Below, one piece after another: positions 1 through 6,099 of a DNA stretch of 13,000 bases. Position 1 is the first letter of the stretch. The number at the start of each line of letters is the position of its first letter. A program made the position numbers and the translations under genes. The notes beneath the pieces were generated by a model. The model ran no database searches, was not told where the DNA came from, and saw only the letters and a program-made list of their open reading frames with translations. The DNA is from CAZSAT01 sp964604675 (lineage in GTDB: Bacteria > Myxococcota_A > UBA796 > CAJQPC01), in assembly GCA_964604675.1 (NCBI GenBank), contig CAZSAT010000169.1:1-13000 (forward strand), given 5' to 3'.

Positions 1-2
1 AT

Positions 3-265
3 GTCGTCGCCTACTTGGGAGCGGACTTCAAGAAGCTGATCGGCGACGACCCTCGCCTGGAGGAGGATGTGCTGACCCCCCCCCCCAGGTGACGCTCAAC
101 TGCTCCTTCCTCGACGAGATGCACCCGTCCGGGGCCTCCAACGCTGCCTACGCGGAGGCCCTCGCCGAGGTCCTGGTCGACGCTGGCTGGCCCGTGGAGC
201 CGCTGTCTGGCGATGTGACCGTCCCGGCCTTCCACAACGACATCGAGGACACGTGGTGGCGGTGA
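3..265 (+). CDS. SGNH/GDSL-type hydrolase, C-terminal fragment (5' end outside window, frameshifted)
   Basis: This is the end of a gene that begins before the window. Frame 3 reads VVAYLGADFKKLIGDD... and hits TGA at 90-92 just after a run of 11 C. From position 89 another frame continues with VTLNCSFLDEMHPSG and ends at TGA 263-265. One extra C (or two fewer) would join them into one reading frame through ...LTPPPQVTLN. The segment DEMHPSGASNAAYAEAL matches the last conserved block of SGNH/GDSL hydrolases, where Asp and His (D-x-x-H-P) complete the catalytic triad, followed by an Ala/Glu-rich helix. The nucleophile Ser block lies upstream and cannot be seen. Substrate is unknown (such folds act on esters, lipids or acylated sugars). 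The break may be a homopolymer sequencing error or real. Family assignment is moderate because only about 85 residues are visible. Confidence 0.5.
   Translation, partial: RRLLGSGLQEADRRRPSPGGGCADPPPQVTLNCSFLDEMHPSGASNAAYAEALAEVLVDAGWPVEPLSGDVTVPAFHNDIEDTWWR
76..86. repeat. Homopolymer tract of 11 C
   Basis: Eleven consecutive C bases sit exactly where the reading frame of the SGNH-like gene shifts. It is the longest homopolymer I noticed in the window. Such tracts are prone both to sequencing error and to slipped-strand mispairing. Confidence 0.85.
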
Positions 266-306
266 TGCCCGGTCGGTGATGCGTCGTTCGGGCCCGTCGC
301 CCATGC

Positions 307-322
307 GGGCACGCCCTGTGCA
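307..322 (+). promoter_or_regulatory. Candidate sigma-54 promoter upstream of the NnrS gene
   Basis: GGGCACG-CCCT-GTGCA matches the -24/-12 consensus TGGCACG-N4-TTGCA at all but two positions and keeps the invariant GG (308-309) and GC (320-321) with the required 10 bases between them. The expected transcription start near 333 would leave almost no leader before the GTG at 335. A second TGGCACG at 323-329 lacks a GC at the right distance. The call is tentative. Confidence 0.35.
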
Positions 323-334
323 TGGCACGGTCCT

Positions 335-1468
335 GTGAACCACGACCAACCCCCCGCGCCCGTCGAGGCCTGGCGCCCGTTCTTCGTGGCCTGGGCCGTC
401 ACCGGGCCGGTCGTGCTCGGCTTGTGGTGGGCCGCGCTGCGGGGCGATCTCCCGCCGGTGGCGCCGGCCCAACATGGCCTCTGGATGGTCTGGGGCGTGT
501 ACGGCAGCGCCGTGCTCGGCTTCCTCTGGACCGCCTTCCCGCGTCAGAACCAGGCTCCACCTCCGTCGAGCGCCTGGGTGTGGAGCCTGCTCACGCTCCA
601 TGTCGCCTTCCTGCTCTTCGGTGTCGGCGCGTGGCTGGGGCCCACGGGGTGGACGGCGGGGCTCAGCGTCGTGGCGGGCGTCGCGGGCGTCGCTGTGTGG
701 GGCTCTTCGCTCGTCCGTGTGTGCGCGATCGCCCGGTCGGCGCTCCGGCGCTCCTTCGACGGCACCACCGCCGGCATCCCCGTCAGCCTCGCGCTGGGGC
801 TCGTGGGCCTGGTCCTCACCCTGGCCGGCGAGCGCGAAGGACGGGCCCTCGGCTTGTTCGGCTTCCTGCTTCCGTTGGCCTTGCTCCTCCTGGACCGCGT
901 GCTGCCGTTCTTCACTCTGCGTGCGCTCGGCGATGCGCGCGCGTCGCGCCGTCCGCACTTCTGGTGGCCGCTCCTGCTGCTCGGGGTCGTGCGCGTCGCA
1001 CTCGATGAGCGCGGGGCTTGGTGTTCCCTGTTCCTCGCGGCCTGGGTGCTTCGACAGTGGACCGGCTGGGCGCCGTGGGCAGCGCGGCGGGTTCCCTTGC
1101 TGGCGGTCTTGCACGTGGGCCTGGGGTGGTCGCTCCTCGGTCTCTCGTTGGATGGCGCGTCGATGCTCTGGCCCGGTCTTCAGGGCGCTGCCCGTCACGT
1201 CTTGCTGGTGGGCGCCCTGGGTAGCCTGCTGTGGGGACTGTCGGTGAGGGTGGCCCGTGGGCACGGAGGCGCCGCGCTTCGCTTGGGGTGGGACGGCGCG
1301 GTCATGTTCGCGCTCGTGCAGGTGGCCGCCGTGTCGCGCGGACTGGGTCCGGCGCTCGGCTTCGGTTCGCAGGTGGTCTGGGGGCTCGCGTCGGTGTGCC
1401 TGATCGCGGCTTGGCTGCTGTGGCTGGCACGGCTCGGCCCACTTGCGTGGGGCCGCTCCACCGCGTGA
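335..1468 (+). CDS. nnrS: NnrS-family polytopic membrane protein
   Basis: This 377-residue, strongly hydrophobic protein has about 11-12 predicted membrane segments, the usual size for NnrS, a haem- and copper-containing inner-membrane protein tied to nitric oxide stress and denitrification. Landmarks are WRPFF at residues 13-17, the AFPRQ turn at 67-71, RVLPFFT at 188-194, a His at 260 in LHVGLGW, and the C-terminal block HVLLVGALG (288-296) followed by RVARGHGG (305-312). The usual N-terminal H-x-H-E-M metal motif is reduced to QHGLWMVWG (46-54), leaving one His, so metal binding may differ from the classical family. The GTG start is the only one that keeps the conserved WRPFF block near the N terminus. 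It has no clear Shine-Dalgarno, and the possible sigma-54 site would make it nearly leaderless. It may read through into the stress-protein gene 47 bases downstream, which also has its own promoter. Confidence 0.85.
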   Translation: MNHDQPPAPVEAWRPFFVAWAVTGPVVLGLWWAALRGDLPPVAPAQHGLWMVWGVYGSAVLGFLWTAFPRQNQAPPPSSAWVWSLLTLHVAFLLFGVGAWLGPTGWTAGLSVVAGVAGVAVWGSSLVRVCAIARSALRRSFDGTTAGIPVSLALGLVGLVLTLAGEREGRALGLFGFLLPLALLLLDRVLPFFTLRALGDARASRRPHFWWPLLLLGVVRVALDERGAWCSLFLAAWVLRQWTGWAPWAARRVPLLAVLHVGLGWSLLGLSLDGASMLWPGLQGAARHVLLVGALGSLLWGLSVRVARGHGGAALRLGWDGAVMFALVQVAAVSRGLGPALGFGSQVVWGLASVCLIAAWLLWLARLGPLAWGRSTA

Positions 1469-1476
1469 AGCCCCCG

Positions 1477-1492
1477 TGGCACGGCCCTTGCT
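1477..1492 (+). promoter_or_regulatory. Sigma-54 (RpoN) -24/-12 promoter of the universal stress protein gene
   Basis: TGGCACG-GCCC-TTGCT is a full match to the sigma-54 consensus. The GG (1478-1479) and GC (1490-1491) are separated by exactly 10 bases. It lies in the 47-base gap after the NnrS stop, with a predicted start of transcription near 1503 and the AGGAGG ribosome site at 1505-1510. The leader has the same geometry as the one at 4107-4145. Confidence 0.85.
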
Positions 1493-1515
1493 GGTGATCC
1501 TGGCAGGAGGTCCTC

Positions 1516-2379
1516 ATGTCCGCCTTGCCCAAGCTCCCTCGGATCCTCGTGCCTCTCGACATGGGCCCTGGCGCGCTGAAGCTCTACGCCCACGCCGTGG
1601 CGCTCGCCATGCGGCGGCACGCTCGGGTGGTGATGCTCAACGTCACCGATGGCCCGCCCAAGGATGTGGCCTGGGACCGCCTGGTCACCCTCCGGACCTT
1701 GTTGACCGAGTGGGAGGTGCTCCCGCCTTCGGCTTCGGTCGAGGACTTCGAGGCGCTGGGCTTCCGGGTCTCGGTGGAGGCGGTGTGGGATGGCAACCCC
1801 GTGCGCGCCATCGAGCAGCTCGCGGACGATGCGCCGCCCTGGATGATGGTGGTGGGGTCCAACCAGCGGCGTGGGCTCGCTCGCGCTCTGCTCGGCAGCG
1901 TGTCGGAGCCGGCGGCTCGACGGCTGGGCGTGCCCACGCTCCACCTGCCGGACGCGGCGCTCGGCTTCGTCGATCCCAGCAACGGCGTGCTGGACCTGCG
2001 CCGCGTCGTGGTGCCCGTGGGGGCCGACATCGACCTGGACGTCCTGGCAGAGGTGCTGGATCGCTTCCTCGCCATGCTCGGGGTGGAGGACACCGAGATC
2101 GTCTTCCTCCATGCCGCCAACCTGGCCGACGAGCGTCGCTTCGTGTTCCCGAGCAGCGAGCGCTTCCGGTCGGTGGCGGTCACCCGTCCTGGCGACGTGG
2201 TGCCCAGCATCCTCGGGGAGTGCGCGATGGAGAAGACCGACCTCGTGGTGATGGCCACGCACGGCCACGACAGCCCGCTGGACGACCTGATCGGCAGCCG
2301 GACGGAGCGTGTGGTGCGGAAGGGGAACACCGCGGTGTTGTCGCTGCCTATGGCCCGTGCCCAGGAGCACAGCTGGTAG
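1516..2379 (+). CDS. Tandem-domain universal stress protein (UspA family)
   Basis: This 287-residue cytoplasmic protein is built from two UspA domains. Domain 1 (about residues 8-146) starts with RILVPLD and ends with VGSNQRRGLARALLGS and VPTLHLP. Domain 2 (about 162-280) starts with RRVVVPVG and ends with ATHGHDSPLDDLIGS and TAVLSLP. The ATP-binding signature of this family is G-2x-G-9x-G(S/T). Domain 1 has Gln117 at the second Gly and domain 2 has Ala247 at the first Gly, so each site is one residue off and nucleotide binding is uncertain. Tandem Usp proteins are commonly induced by redox, respiratory or starvation stress, but the exact role is not predictable from sequence. The ATG is preceded by AGGAGG with a 5-base gap and by a consensus sigma-54 promoter, so expression should require an enhancer-binding activator such as the one encoded at 10841-12163. 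Confidence 0.9.
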   Translation: MSALPKLPRILVPLDMGPGALKLYAHAVALAMRRHARVVMLNVTDGPPKDVAWDRLVTLRTLLTEWEVLPPSASVEDFEALGFRVSVEAVWDGNPVRAIEQLADDAPPWMMVVGSNQRRGLARALLGSVSEPAARRLGVPTLHLPDAALGFVDPSNGVLDLRRVVVPVGADIDLDVLAEVLDRFLAMLGVEDTEIVFLHAANLADERRFVFPSSERFRSVAVTRPGDVVPSILGECAMEKTDLVVMATHGHDSPLDDLIGSRTERVVRKGNTAVLSLPMARAQEHSW

Positions 2380-2428
2380 GCGAGCGGAGGGTGCGCTCGA
2401 GCCCCTTGGTCGTGGTCGCCGTAGGGGG

Positions 2429-2441
2429 CCTGCTCAGCAGG
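2429..2441. terminator. Small GC hairpin between convergent genes (possible terminator)
   Basis: CCTGC-TCA-GCAGG forms a perfect 5-bp stem in the 153-base gap where the stress-protein gene and the minus-strand secreted-protein gene converge. No T-tract follows on either strand, so intrinsic termination is only suggested by its position. I see no gene in this gap. Confidence 0.25.
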
Positions 2442-2532
2442 AGCACGACCCGGCCGTAGCGGGGCTGCGAGGTGGCGGGGGTCGAGCTGCTGCGGACGTC
2501 GCCGGGCTTCGCGGAGCCGCAGAGGGCCTGGC

Positions 2533-3291
2533 TCAGCGCGCGTCCTCGCGCGCCCTGCGCGCCTCGTGACGCTCACGCTCGCGGCGGTCGGCCTCGCGCT
2601 CCATCGCTCGCTCTCGCGCCTCCGCGCCGTCCGAGCCGCTGGCCCAGTCCGCTTCCTCGCGTTCCTCTTCGGCGGTGGTCGCGCCCCAGTCCGCGGCGCC
2701 GCCGCCCTCGTCTCCGTAGAAGTCGTCGAAGCTCACGGTCTCGCCCGAGGCGTCGGTGTACTCCCAGGTGCCCGAGCCCGTGTAGGAGTCGTCGATGACG
2801 TCGCTGCCCATCGCGCAGCCGATGTCCGAGCAGCTGGTCGGCAGGTCGTCGGTGCCGCTGCCGTAGAGCGCGACCAGGCCGAGCAGGTAGGGAAAGCCTC
2901 CGTCGCAGACCGTGGACGGGTCCAGCATCAGGGCCGAGGTCTCGTCGTAGCTCCAGTCGAACTGGGTCACGCGCTTGTACACGTTCCCGACGATGAGGTG
3001 GCCGCCGGCTCCGTCGTAGCTCGTGCAGTAGGGGCCGCCGGCGAGGCTGCTGGCCGTGGTCTGGTAGCCCACGTAGTCGTCGTCGACCTCGTAGTGGTCG
3101 TCGTCGATCCATTCCACCGCGCTCCGGTCCCAGAAGCGCACCTTGGTGCCGGTGTAGTGCAGGTTCGACAGGACCTCGACGGTGAAGCCGTCGCGCTCGC
3201 AGCTGTAGTTGCAGGCGGTCTCCCAGTCGGGGTCGACCACGTCGATGGCGAAGGCGGTAGGGGCGATGAAGGCGAGGGCGAAGAGGGTCAT
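2533..3291 (-). CDS. Secreted acidic six-cysteine protein with charged C-terminal tail, unknown function
   Basis: I do not recognise a family. With the ATG at 3291 the protein has 252 residues. A hydrophobic start (MTLFALAFIAPTAFA) looks like a signal peptide cleaved after Ala15. The mature part is acidic and rich in Asp, Tyr and Gly, with runs such as DDDHYEVDDDY (63-73). It has six cysteines (27, 31, 89, 129, 154, 159), enough for three disulfides, which fits an exported protein. Residues from about 207 are almost all Glu, Arg and Ala and probably form a long charged helix. The start is chosen because GGGAG lies 5 bases upstream on the minus strand. An in-frame TTG at 3327 would add 12 residues but has no ribosome site. 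The predicted signal peptide lacks a basic N-region. It is transcribed divergently from the dioxygenase-like gene. Confidence 0.7.
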   Translation of the reverse strand: MTLFALAFIAPTAFAIDVVDPDWETACNYSCERDGFTVEVLSNLHYTGTKVRFWDRSAVEWIDDDHYEVDDDYVGYQTTASSLAGGPYCTSYDGAGGHLIVGNVYKRVTQFDWSYDETSALMLDPSTVCDGGFPYLLGLVALYGSGTDDLPTSCSDIGCAMGSDVIDDSYTGSGTWEYTDASGETVSFDDFYGDEGGGAADWGATTAEEEREEADWASGSDGAEARERAMEREADRRERERHEARRAREDAR

Positions 3292-3316
3292 GGGTGCTCC
3301 CGTTGTGGACCGTTCA

Positions 3317-3331
3317 CCCCTGCTCAAGGGG
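3317..3331. promoter_or_regulatory. Inverted repeat in the divergent intergenic region
   Basis: CCCCT-GCTCA-AGGGG is a perfect 5-bp dyad in the 116 bases between the start codons at 3291 (minus) and 3408 (plus). This gap must hold promoters for both genes, but I see no convincing -35/-10 or -24/-12 pair. The dyad could be a small operator or a chance GC palindrome. Confidence 0.25.
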
Positions 3332-3407
3332 AGGCTTCGCCGGGCGTTACCGCGAGGGGCCGAGAAACTTGGCTAAGGTGGGCGCCTCCCCAGGTCAGGA
3401 GCCCGGC

Positions 3408-4031
3408 TTGGACACGCGACGTCGCTTCCTCGTCGGCTCGTCGGCCTCGTTGGGCCTGGCGGCCGTGGGCGGTTGCTCGGGCAAGGAACCGCTGGACTGT
3501 GCCGAGGGGGCCTCCGCTTCGGGGCAGGCCGACACCGCAGCGTGCACGGAGACCAGCGAGGACATCCTCGGCCCCTTCTTCCGGGAGGACGCCCCGGAGC
3601 GCGCCGATCTGAACGTGACCGGCGACGAGGGCACGCCGCTGTCCATCCAGGGGCGCGTGCTGCACGGTGACTGCGCCACGGGCCGAGCGGGGGCCCTGGT
3701 GGAGGTCTGGCAAGCGGACAGCTCGGGGGCCTACGACAACGAGACCGACGACTTCGCCTTCCGCGCGTCGGTGGTGGCCGACGCCGACGGTGCCTACAGC
3801 TTCGCGTCGGTGCTCCCCGGCCGCTACTTGAACGGGGGCACCTACCGACCCCGTCACATCCACGTGCGCGTCACCCACGACGGGCTCGAGCTGGTCACCC
3901 AGCTCTATTTCTGCGGTGACCCGTACCTCGAAGACGACCCGTGGGCGTCGGCCGCGCCGGACCGGCAGATCGAGCTCGCGGGCACCGAGGAGACGGAGAT
4001 GAGCGGTGTGTTCGACGTCGTGCTCGCCTGA
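3408..4031 (+). CDS. Exported intradiol ring-cleavage dioxygenase-like protein (Tat-type lipoprotein signal)
   Basis: The domain is that of non-haem Fe(III) intradiol dioxygenases, which open catechol-type rings between the two hydroxyls. Of 207 residues, 3-23 form a twin-arginine-type signal (TRRRFLVGSSASLG) ending at a possible lipobox VGGC (Cys23), so the protein is likely exported folded and perhaps lipid-anchored. The four expected iron ligands are present: Tyr109 in VWQADSSGAYD, Tyr140 in LPGRY, and His150 and His152 in YRPRHIHVRV. Before the core lies the family's TSEDILGPFF block. The TTG start is preferred because AGGAG lies 6 bases upstream and the signal begins there; a longer frame from 3294 would bury the twin-arginine motif. 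Extracytoplasmic members of this family often have unknown substrates. No aromatic-degradation genes lie nearby, so a catabolic role is not supported by context. Confidence 0.85.
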   Translation: MDTRRRFLVGSSASLGLAAVGGCSGKEPLDCAEGASASGQADTAACTETSEDILGPFFREDAPERADLNVTGDEGTPLSIQGRVLHGDCATGRAGALVEVWQADSSGAYDNETDDFAFRASVVADADGAYSFASVLPGRYLNGGTYRPRHIHVRVTHDGLELVTQLYFCGDPYLEDDPWASAAPDRQIELAGTEETEMSGVFDVVLA

Positions 4032-4056
4032 AGAATAGTCTCCAGGCGCCGCACAA

Positions 4057-4093
4057 CCTTCGGCACCTCATCGCCCACGAAGTCTGCTGAAGG
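4057..4093. promoter_or_regulatory. Candidate upstream activator dyad for the efflux operon
   Basis: CCTTCGGC (4057-4064) and GCTGAAGG (4086-4093) form an inverted repeat with 7 of 8 pairs matching. A nested perfect pair, CTTCG/CGAAG, lies at 4058-4062 and 4078-4082. The dyad is centred about 58 bases upstream of the predicted sigma-54 start, closer than most enhancer sites. It is the best candidate I can see for a binding site of the NtrC-type regulator, but is weak evidence alone. Confidence 0.25.
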
Positions 4094-4106
4094 CTCGACG
4101 CGGTCC

Positions 4107-4122
4107 TGGCACGCGCCTTGAA
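4107..4122 (+). promoter_or_regulatory. Sigma-54 (RpoN) promoter of the Cu/Ag efflux operon
   Basis: TGGCACG-CGCC-TTGAA has a perfect -24 element and correct 10-base spacing from GG (4108-4109) to the -12 position, which reads GA (4120-4121) instead of GC. It is followed by AGGAGG at 4135-4140 and ATG at 4146. The distance from the -24 element to the ATG is 39 bases, identical to the stress-protein leader. The -12 deviation may lower basal strength. Confidence 0.7.
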
Positions 4123-4127
4123 CAAGG
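4116..4127. promoter_or_regulatory. Tight palindrome overlapping the -12 element
   Basis: CCTTG-AA-CAAGG is a perfect dyad whose left arm contains the TTG of the -12 box. The two-base centre is too short for an RNA hairpin, so if functional it would be a protein-binding site, for example a repressor blocking sigma-54 RNA polymerase. It could also be chance. Confidence 0.3.
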
Positions 4128-4145
4128 TTCCGCCAGGAGGTTCCC

Positions 4146-4835
4146 ATGAGCTGGACCGCGACGATGATCCTGCTTGCGTGCGCGGGTGACGACGAAAACA
4201 CCGCCAGCCCCGTCCCCGCGGCGGAGCAGACCGACCGGGCCCACGGTGCCGAGGTGGGGCACCACGACGCGTCCGAGGGCCACGATGCGGGCCACGCGGC
4301 CGAGGTTGCATCGGAACGGTGGACCTGCCCCATGCATCCGGAGGTCCAGAGCAGCAGCGCTGGCTCCTGTCCGACGTGCGGCATGGATCTCGTGCTCGCG
4401 GCGGACACCAGCGAGTCGTCCGCCGGAGGGCACATGCAGCACATGGCCGAGGTGAAGGCGAGCCTGCAGGCCGCGCTCGGCGACGCCTACGACGCGGCGG
4501 TGCCTGGGCTCGAGGCCGCAGACCCGACCCGAGGCAAGGCGAGCTACGACGCCATCTGTGGCACCTGCCACGGCACGGGCGGTCAGGGCGACGGTCCTGG
4601 CGCGGCGAGCCTTGCGTCGCCACCGGCCGACTTCACCGACGCCGCGCACTCCGCCTACTACTCGGACGCGGGCCGGCTCCACATCCTGCAGAACGGTGTG
4701 CCCGGCACACCGATGGCCGGCTTCGGGGCCTCCCTGGACGCCGCGGCCCAGCTCGATCTCTACGCCTACGTGAAGAGCCTTCGTGCGCCGCCGAGCGGGG
4801 ACGGCCACGACCATGGCGCCCACGGTCATCCGTGA
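4146..4835 (+). CDS. Heavy-metal-binding domain / cytochrome c fusion, exported
   Basis: This 229-residue exported protein joins two metal modules. The start MSWTATMILLAC has a possible lipobox (Cys12), though the signal is short and has no basic residue. A His-rich stretch follows (His33-His50). Next is a heavy-metal-binding domain of the kind found in CusB and some P-type ATPases: WTCPMHPE (59-66) and CPTCGM (75-80), with Cys, Met and His positioned for Cu(I)/Ag(I). Residues about 126-213 are a monohaem class I cytochrome c: CGTCH at 138-142 and probable axial Met190 in GTPMAGF, ending in a helix with LYAYVKSL. The tail HDHGAHGHP is again His-rich. The ATG has AGGAGG 5 bases upstream. It is first in the efflux operon, in the place where a chaperone such as CusF might be expected. 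A role in delivering, sensing or oxidising periplasmic Cu(I) is inference. Confidence 0.88.
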   Translation: MSWTATMILLACAGDDENTASPVPAAEQTDRAHGAEVGHHDASEGHDAGHAAEVASERWTCPMHPEVQSSSAGSCPTCGMDLVLAADTSESSAGGHMQHMAEVKASLQAALGDAYDAAVPGLEAADPTRGKASYDAICGTCHGTGGQGDGPGAASLASPPADFTDAAHSAYYSDAGRLHILQNGVPGTPMAGFGASLDAAAQLDLYAYVKSLRAPPSGDGHDHGAHGHP

Positions 4836-4872
4836 GGAGATGGCTTAGACCGTCCCCACCCCCGGAGCTCAC

Positions 4873-6099
4873 GTGACCCTGCTCTTCACCCTGACCGCGC
4901 TCGCGTCCGGCCCCGAGGCGCTCGTGGCCGAGGCGCTCGACGCCAACCCCGGCCTCGCGGCCAAGGAGGCGGCGATCCGGGAGCTGGAGCACCTCGCTGC
5001 TGCTGCCGGCAGCTGGATGGATCCCGTGGTGGCCACCGAGCTCTCCAACGTCTCGACGACCGCGTGGAGCCTGGACGGGCACCCCATGTCCGGCCTCCAG
5101 CTCAAGCTCAGCCAGCCGCTTCCGGCCCCTGGCGTGACCGGTGCACGCGCGGAGGCCGCCGAGGCACGGGTGGCCGTGGCCGGGCACGCCCTCGACGCAG
5201 CCCGGGTGATGTTGGCGGCGCAGGTCGAGCAGACCTGGTGGTCCCTGGCGCGGGTGCGCGCGCTCCGGGAGGTCACGGAGCGCCACCTGGCGCTGACCGA
5301 CGAGTTCGTGGAGGTGGTGCGCGCGCGCTACGAGGTCGGTGGGGCCGGCCAGCACGCCCTGCTGCGGCTGGGCGTGCAGCGCGACCGGCTCGAGGATCAG
5401 CTCGGGGACTTCGACGCCGACGACGCGGCCCTGGTCGCCGCGCTCGCCGCGGCCCTGCACCGAGACGCCCTGGTGGTGCCCCCAGCCGACGAGCTCGTGC
5501 TGCGCCCGGCCGAGCTCGAGCTCGACGCCTGGCTGTCGACGGCGATCGCGGAGAGCCCGGAGCTGGAGGGGTGGCGGGCGAGCGAAGCTGCGGCCGAAGC
5601 TGCGGCCCGGGCAGCGCGTCTGGAGGCTCGGCCGGATCCCACGGTCTGGGTGGGCTACCGCGTCCGCACCGTGGAGAGCGCCACCGACCCCGGCGTGGAC
5701 CTGGTCAGCGCGGGCGTCTCGCTGCCCATCCCGGTCGGCTCCAAGAGGCGCGGCGACGCGGCCGAGGCCGCCGCGCTCGAGGTCGCGGGCGCGGCCCGAT
5801 CCCAGGCCGCCGCGAGCCGTGACCGAATCCAGGCCGAGCTGTCGGCCGAGCTGGCCCGCTGGGAGCGCGCGGAGGACAAGGCCCACACCTACGCCGACAC
5901 CCTGCTGCCGGCCGCGCAGCTCGCGCTGGACACCACCCTGTCGGACTACCGGGTCGGCCGGGCGGACTTCGCCTCGCTCTACCAGGCCTGGACGACCCTG
6001 CTCGACCTGGAGCGCGGCCGCTTGAACGCCCTGGTCGACACCCACCTCACGGCCTCGCGGGTGCACGCGCTCGCAGGCCAGCTCCCGAGCTCGCCGTGA
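4873..6099 (+). CDS. cusC: CusC-like outer-membrane efflux channel (TolC family)
   Basis: The 408-residue protein has the two-fold repeat of TolC/OEP outer-membrane factors: long Ala/Glu/Arg-rich helices, a first repeat from about residues 16-190 (ALDANPGLAAKEAAI, then LSQPLPAPG), and a second from about 215-400 (SPELEGWRASEAAAEAAARA, then SLPIPVGSKRR and LLPAAQLALDTTLSDYRVG). The trimeric channel would carry Cu(I)/Ag(I) from the periplasm across the outer membrane. The short hydrophobic start MTLLFTLTALAS is a probable signal peptide without basic residues and without a lipobox, unlike E. coli CusC, which is a lipoprotein. The GTG start has GGAG 5 bases upstream, and an in-frame stop at 4846-4848 rules out a longer form. 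A 6-bp inverted repeat (CGTGAG 4831-4836, CTCACG 4868-4873) brackets the intergenic gap, overlapping the previous stop and this start. The stop overlaps the next start by 4 bases. Confidence 0.88.
   Translation: MTLLFTLTALASGPEALVAEALDANPGLAAKEAAIRELEHLAAAAGSWMDPVVATELSNVSTTAWSLDGHPMSGLQLKLSQPLPAPGVTGARAEAAEARVAVAGHALDAARVMLAAQVEQTWWSLARVRALREVTERHLALTDEFVEVVRARYEVGGAGQHALLRLGVQRDRLEDQLGDFDADDAALVAALAAALHRDALVVPPADELVLRPAELELDAWLSTAIAESPELEGWRASEAAAEAAARAARLEARPDPTVWVGYRVRTVESATDPGVDLVSAGVSLPIPVGSKRRGDAAEAAALEVAGAARSQAAASRDRIQAELSAELARWERAEDKAHTYADTLLPAAQLALDTTLSDYRVGRADFASLYQAWTTLLDLERGRLNALVDTHLTASRVHALAGQLPSSP

Noticed and set aside
11..1264. Long minus-strand open frame opposite the NnrS gene
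   Set aside because: It is Arg/Pro/Glu/His-rich with no domain and lies antisense to a recognised membrane-protein family; it is a shadow.
1424..1438. TGGCACG inside the end of the NnrS gene
   Set aside because: There is no TTGC at the required distance. It is coding sequence for the last membrane segment region.
1443..2459. Plus-strand frame overlapping the stress-protein gene
   Set aside because: Its composition is Arg/Gly/Ala-rich, and the overlapping frame contains two clear UspA domains with a good ribosome site.
4840..4848. Minimal ATG-GCT-TAG open frame between the cytochrome fusion and cusC
   Set aside because: Two codons with a GAGG nearby can arise by chance; there is no evidence of a leader-peptide mechanism.
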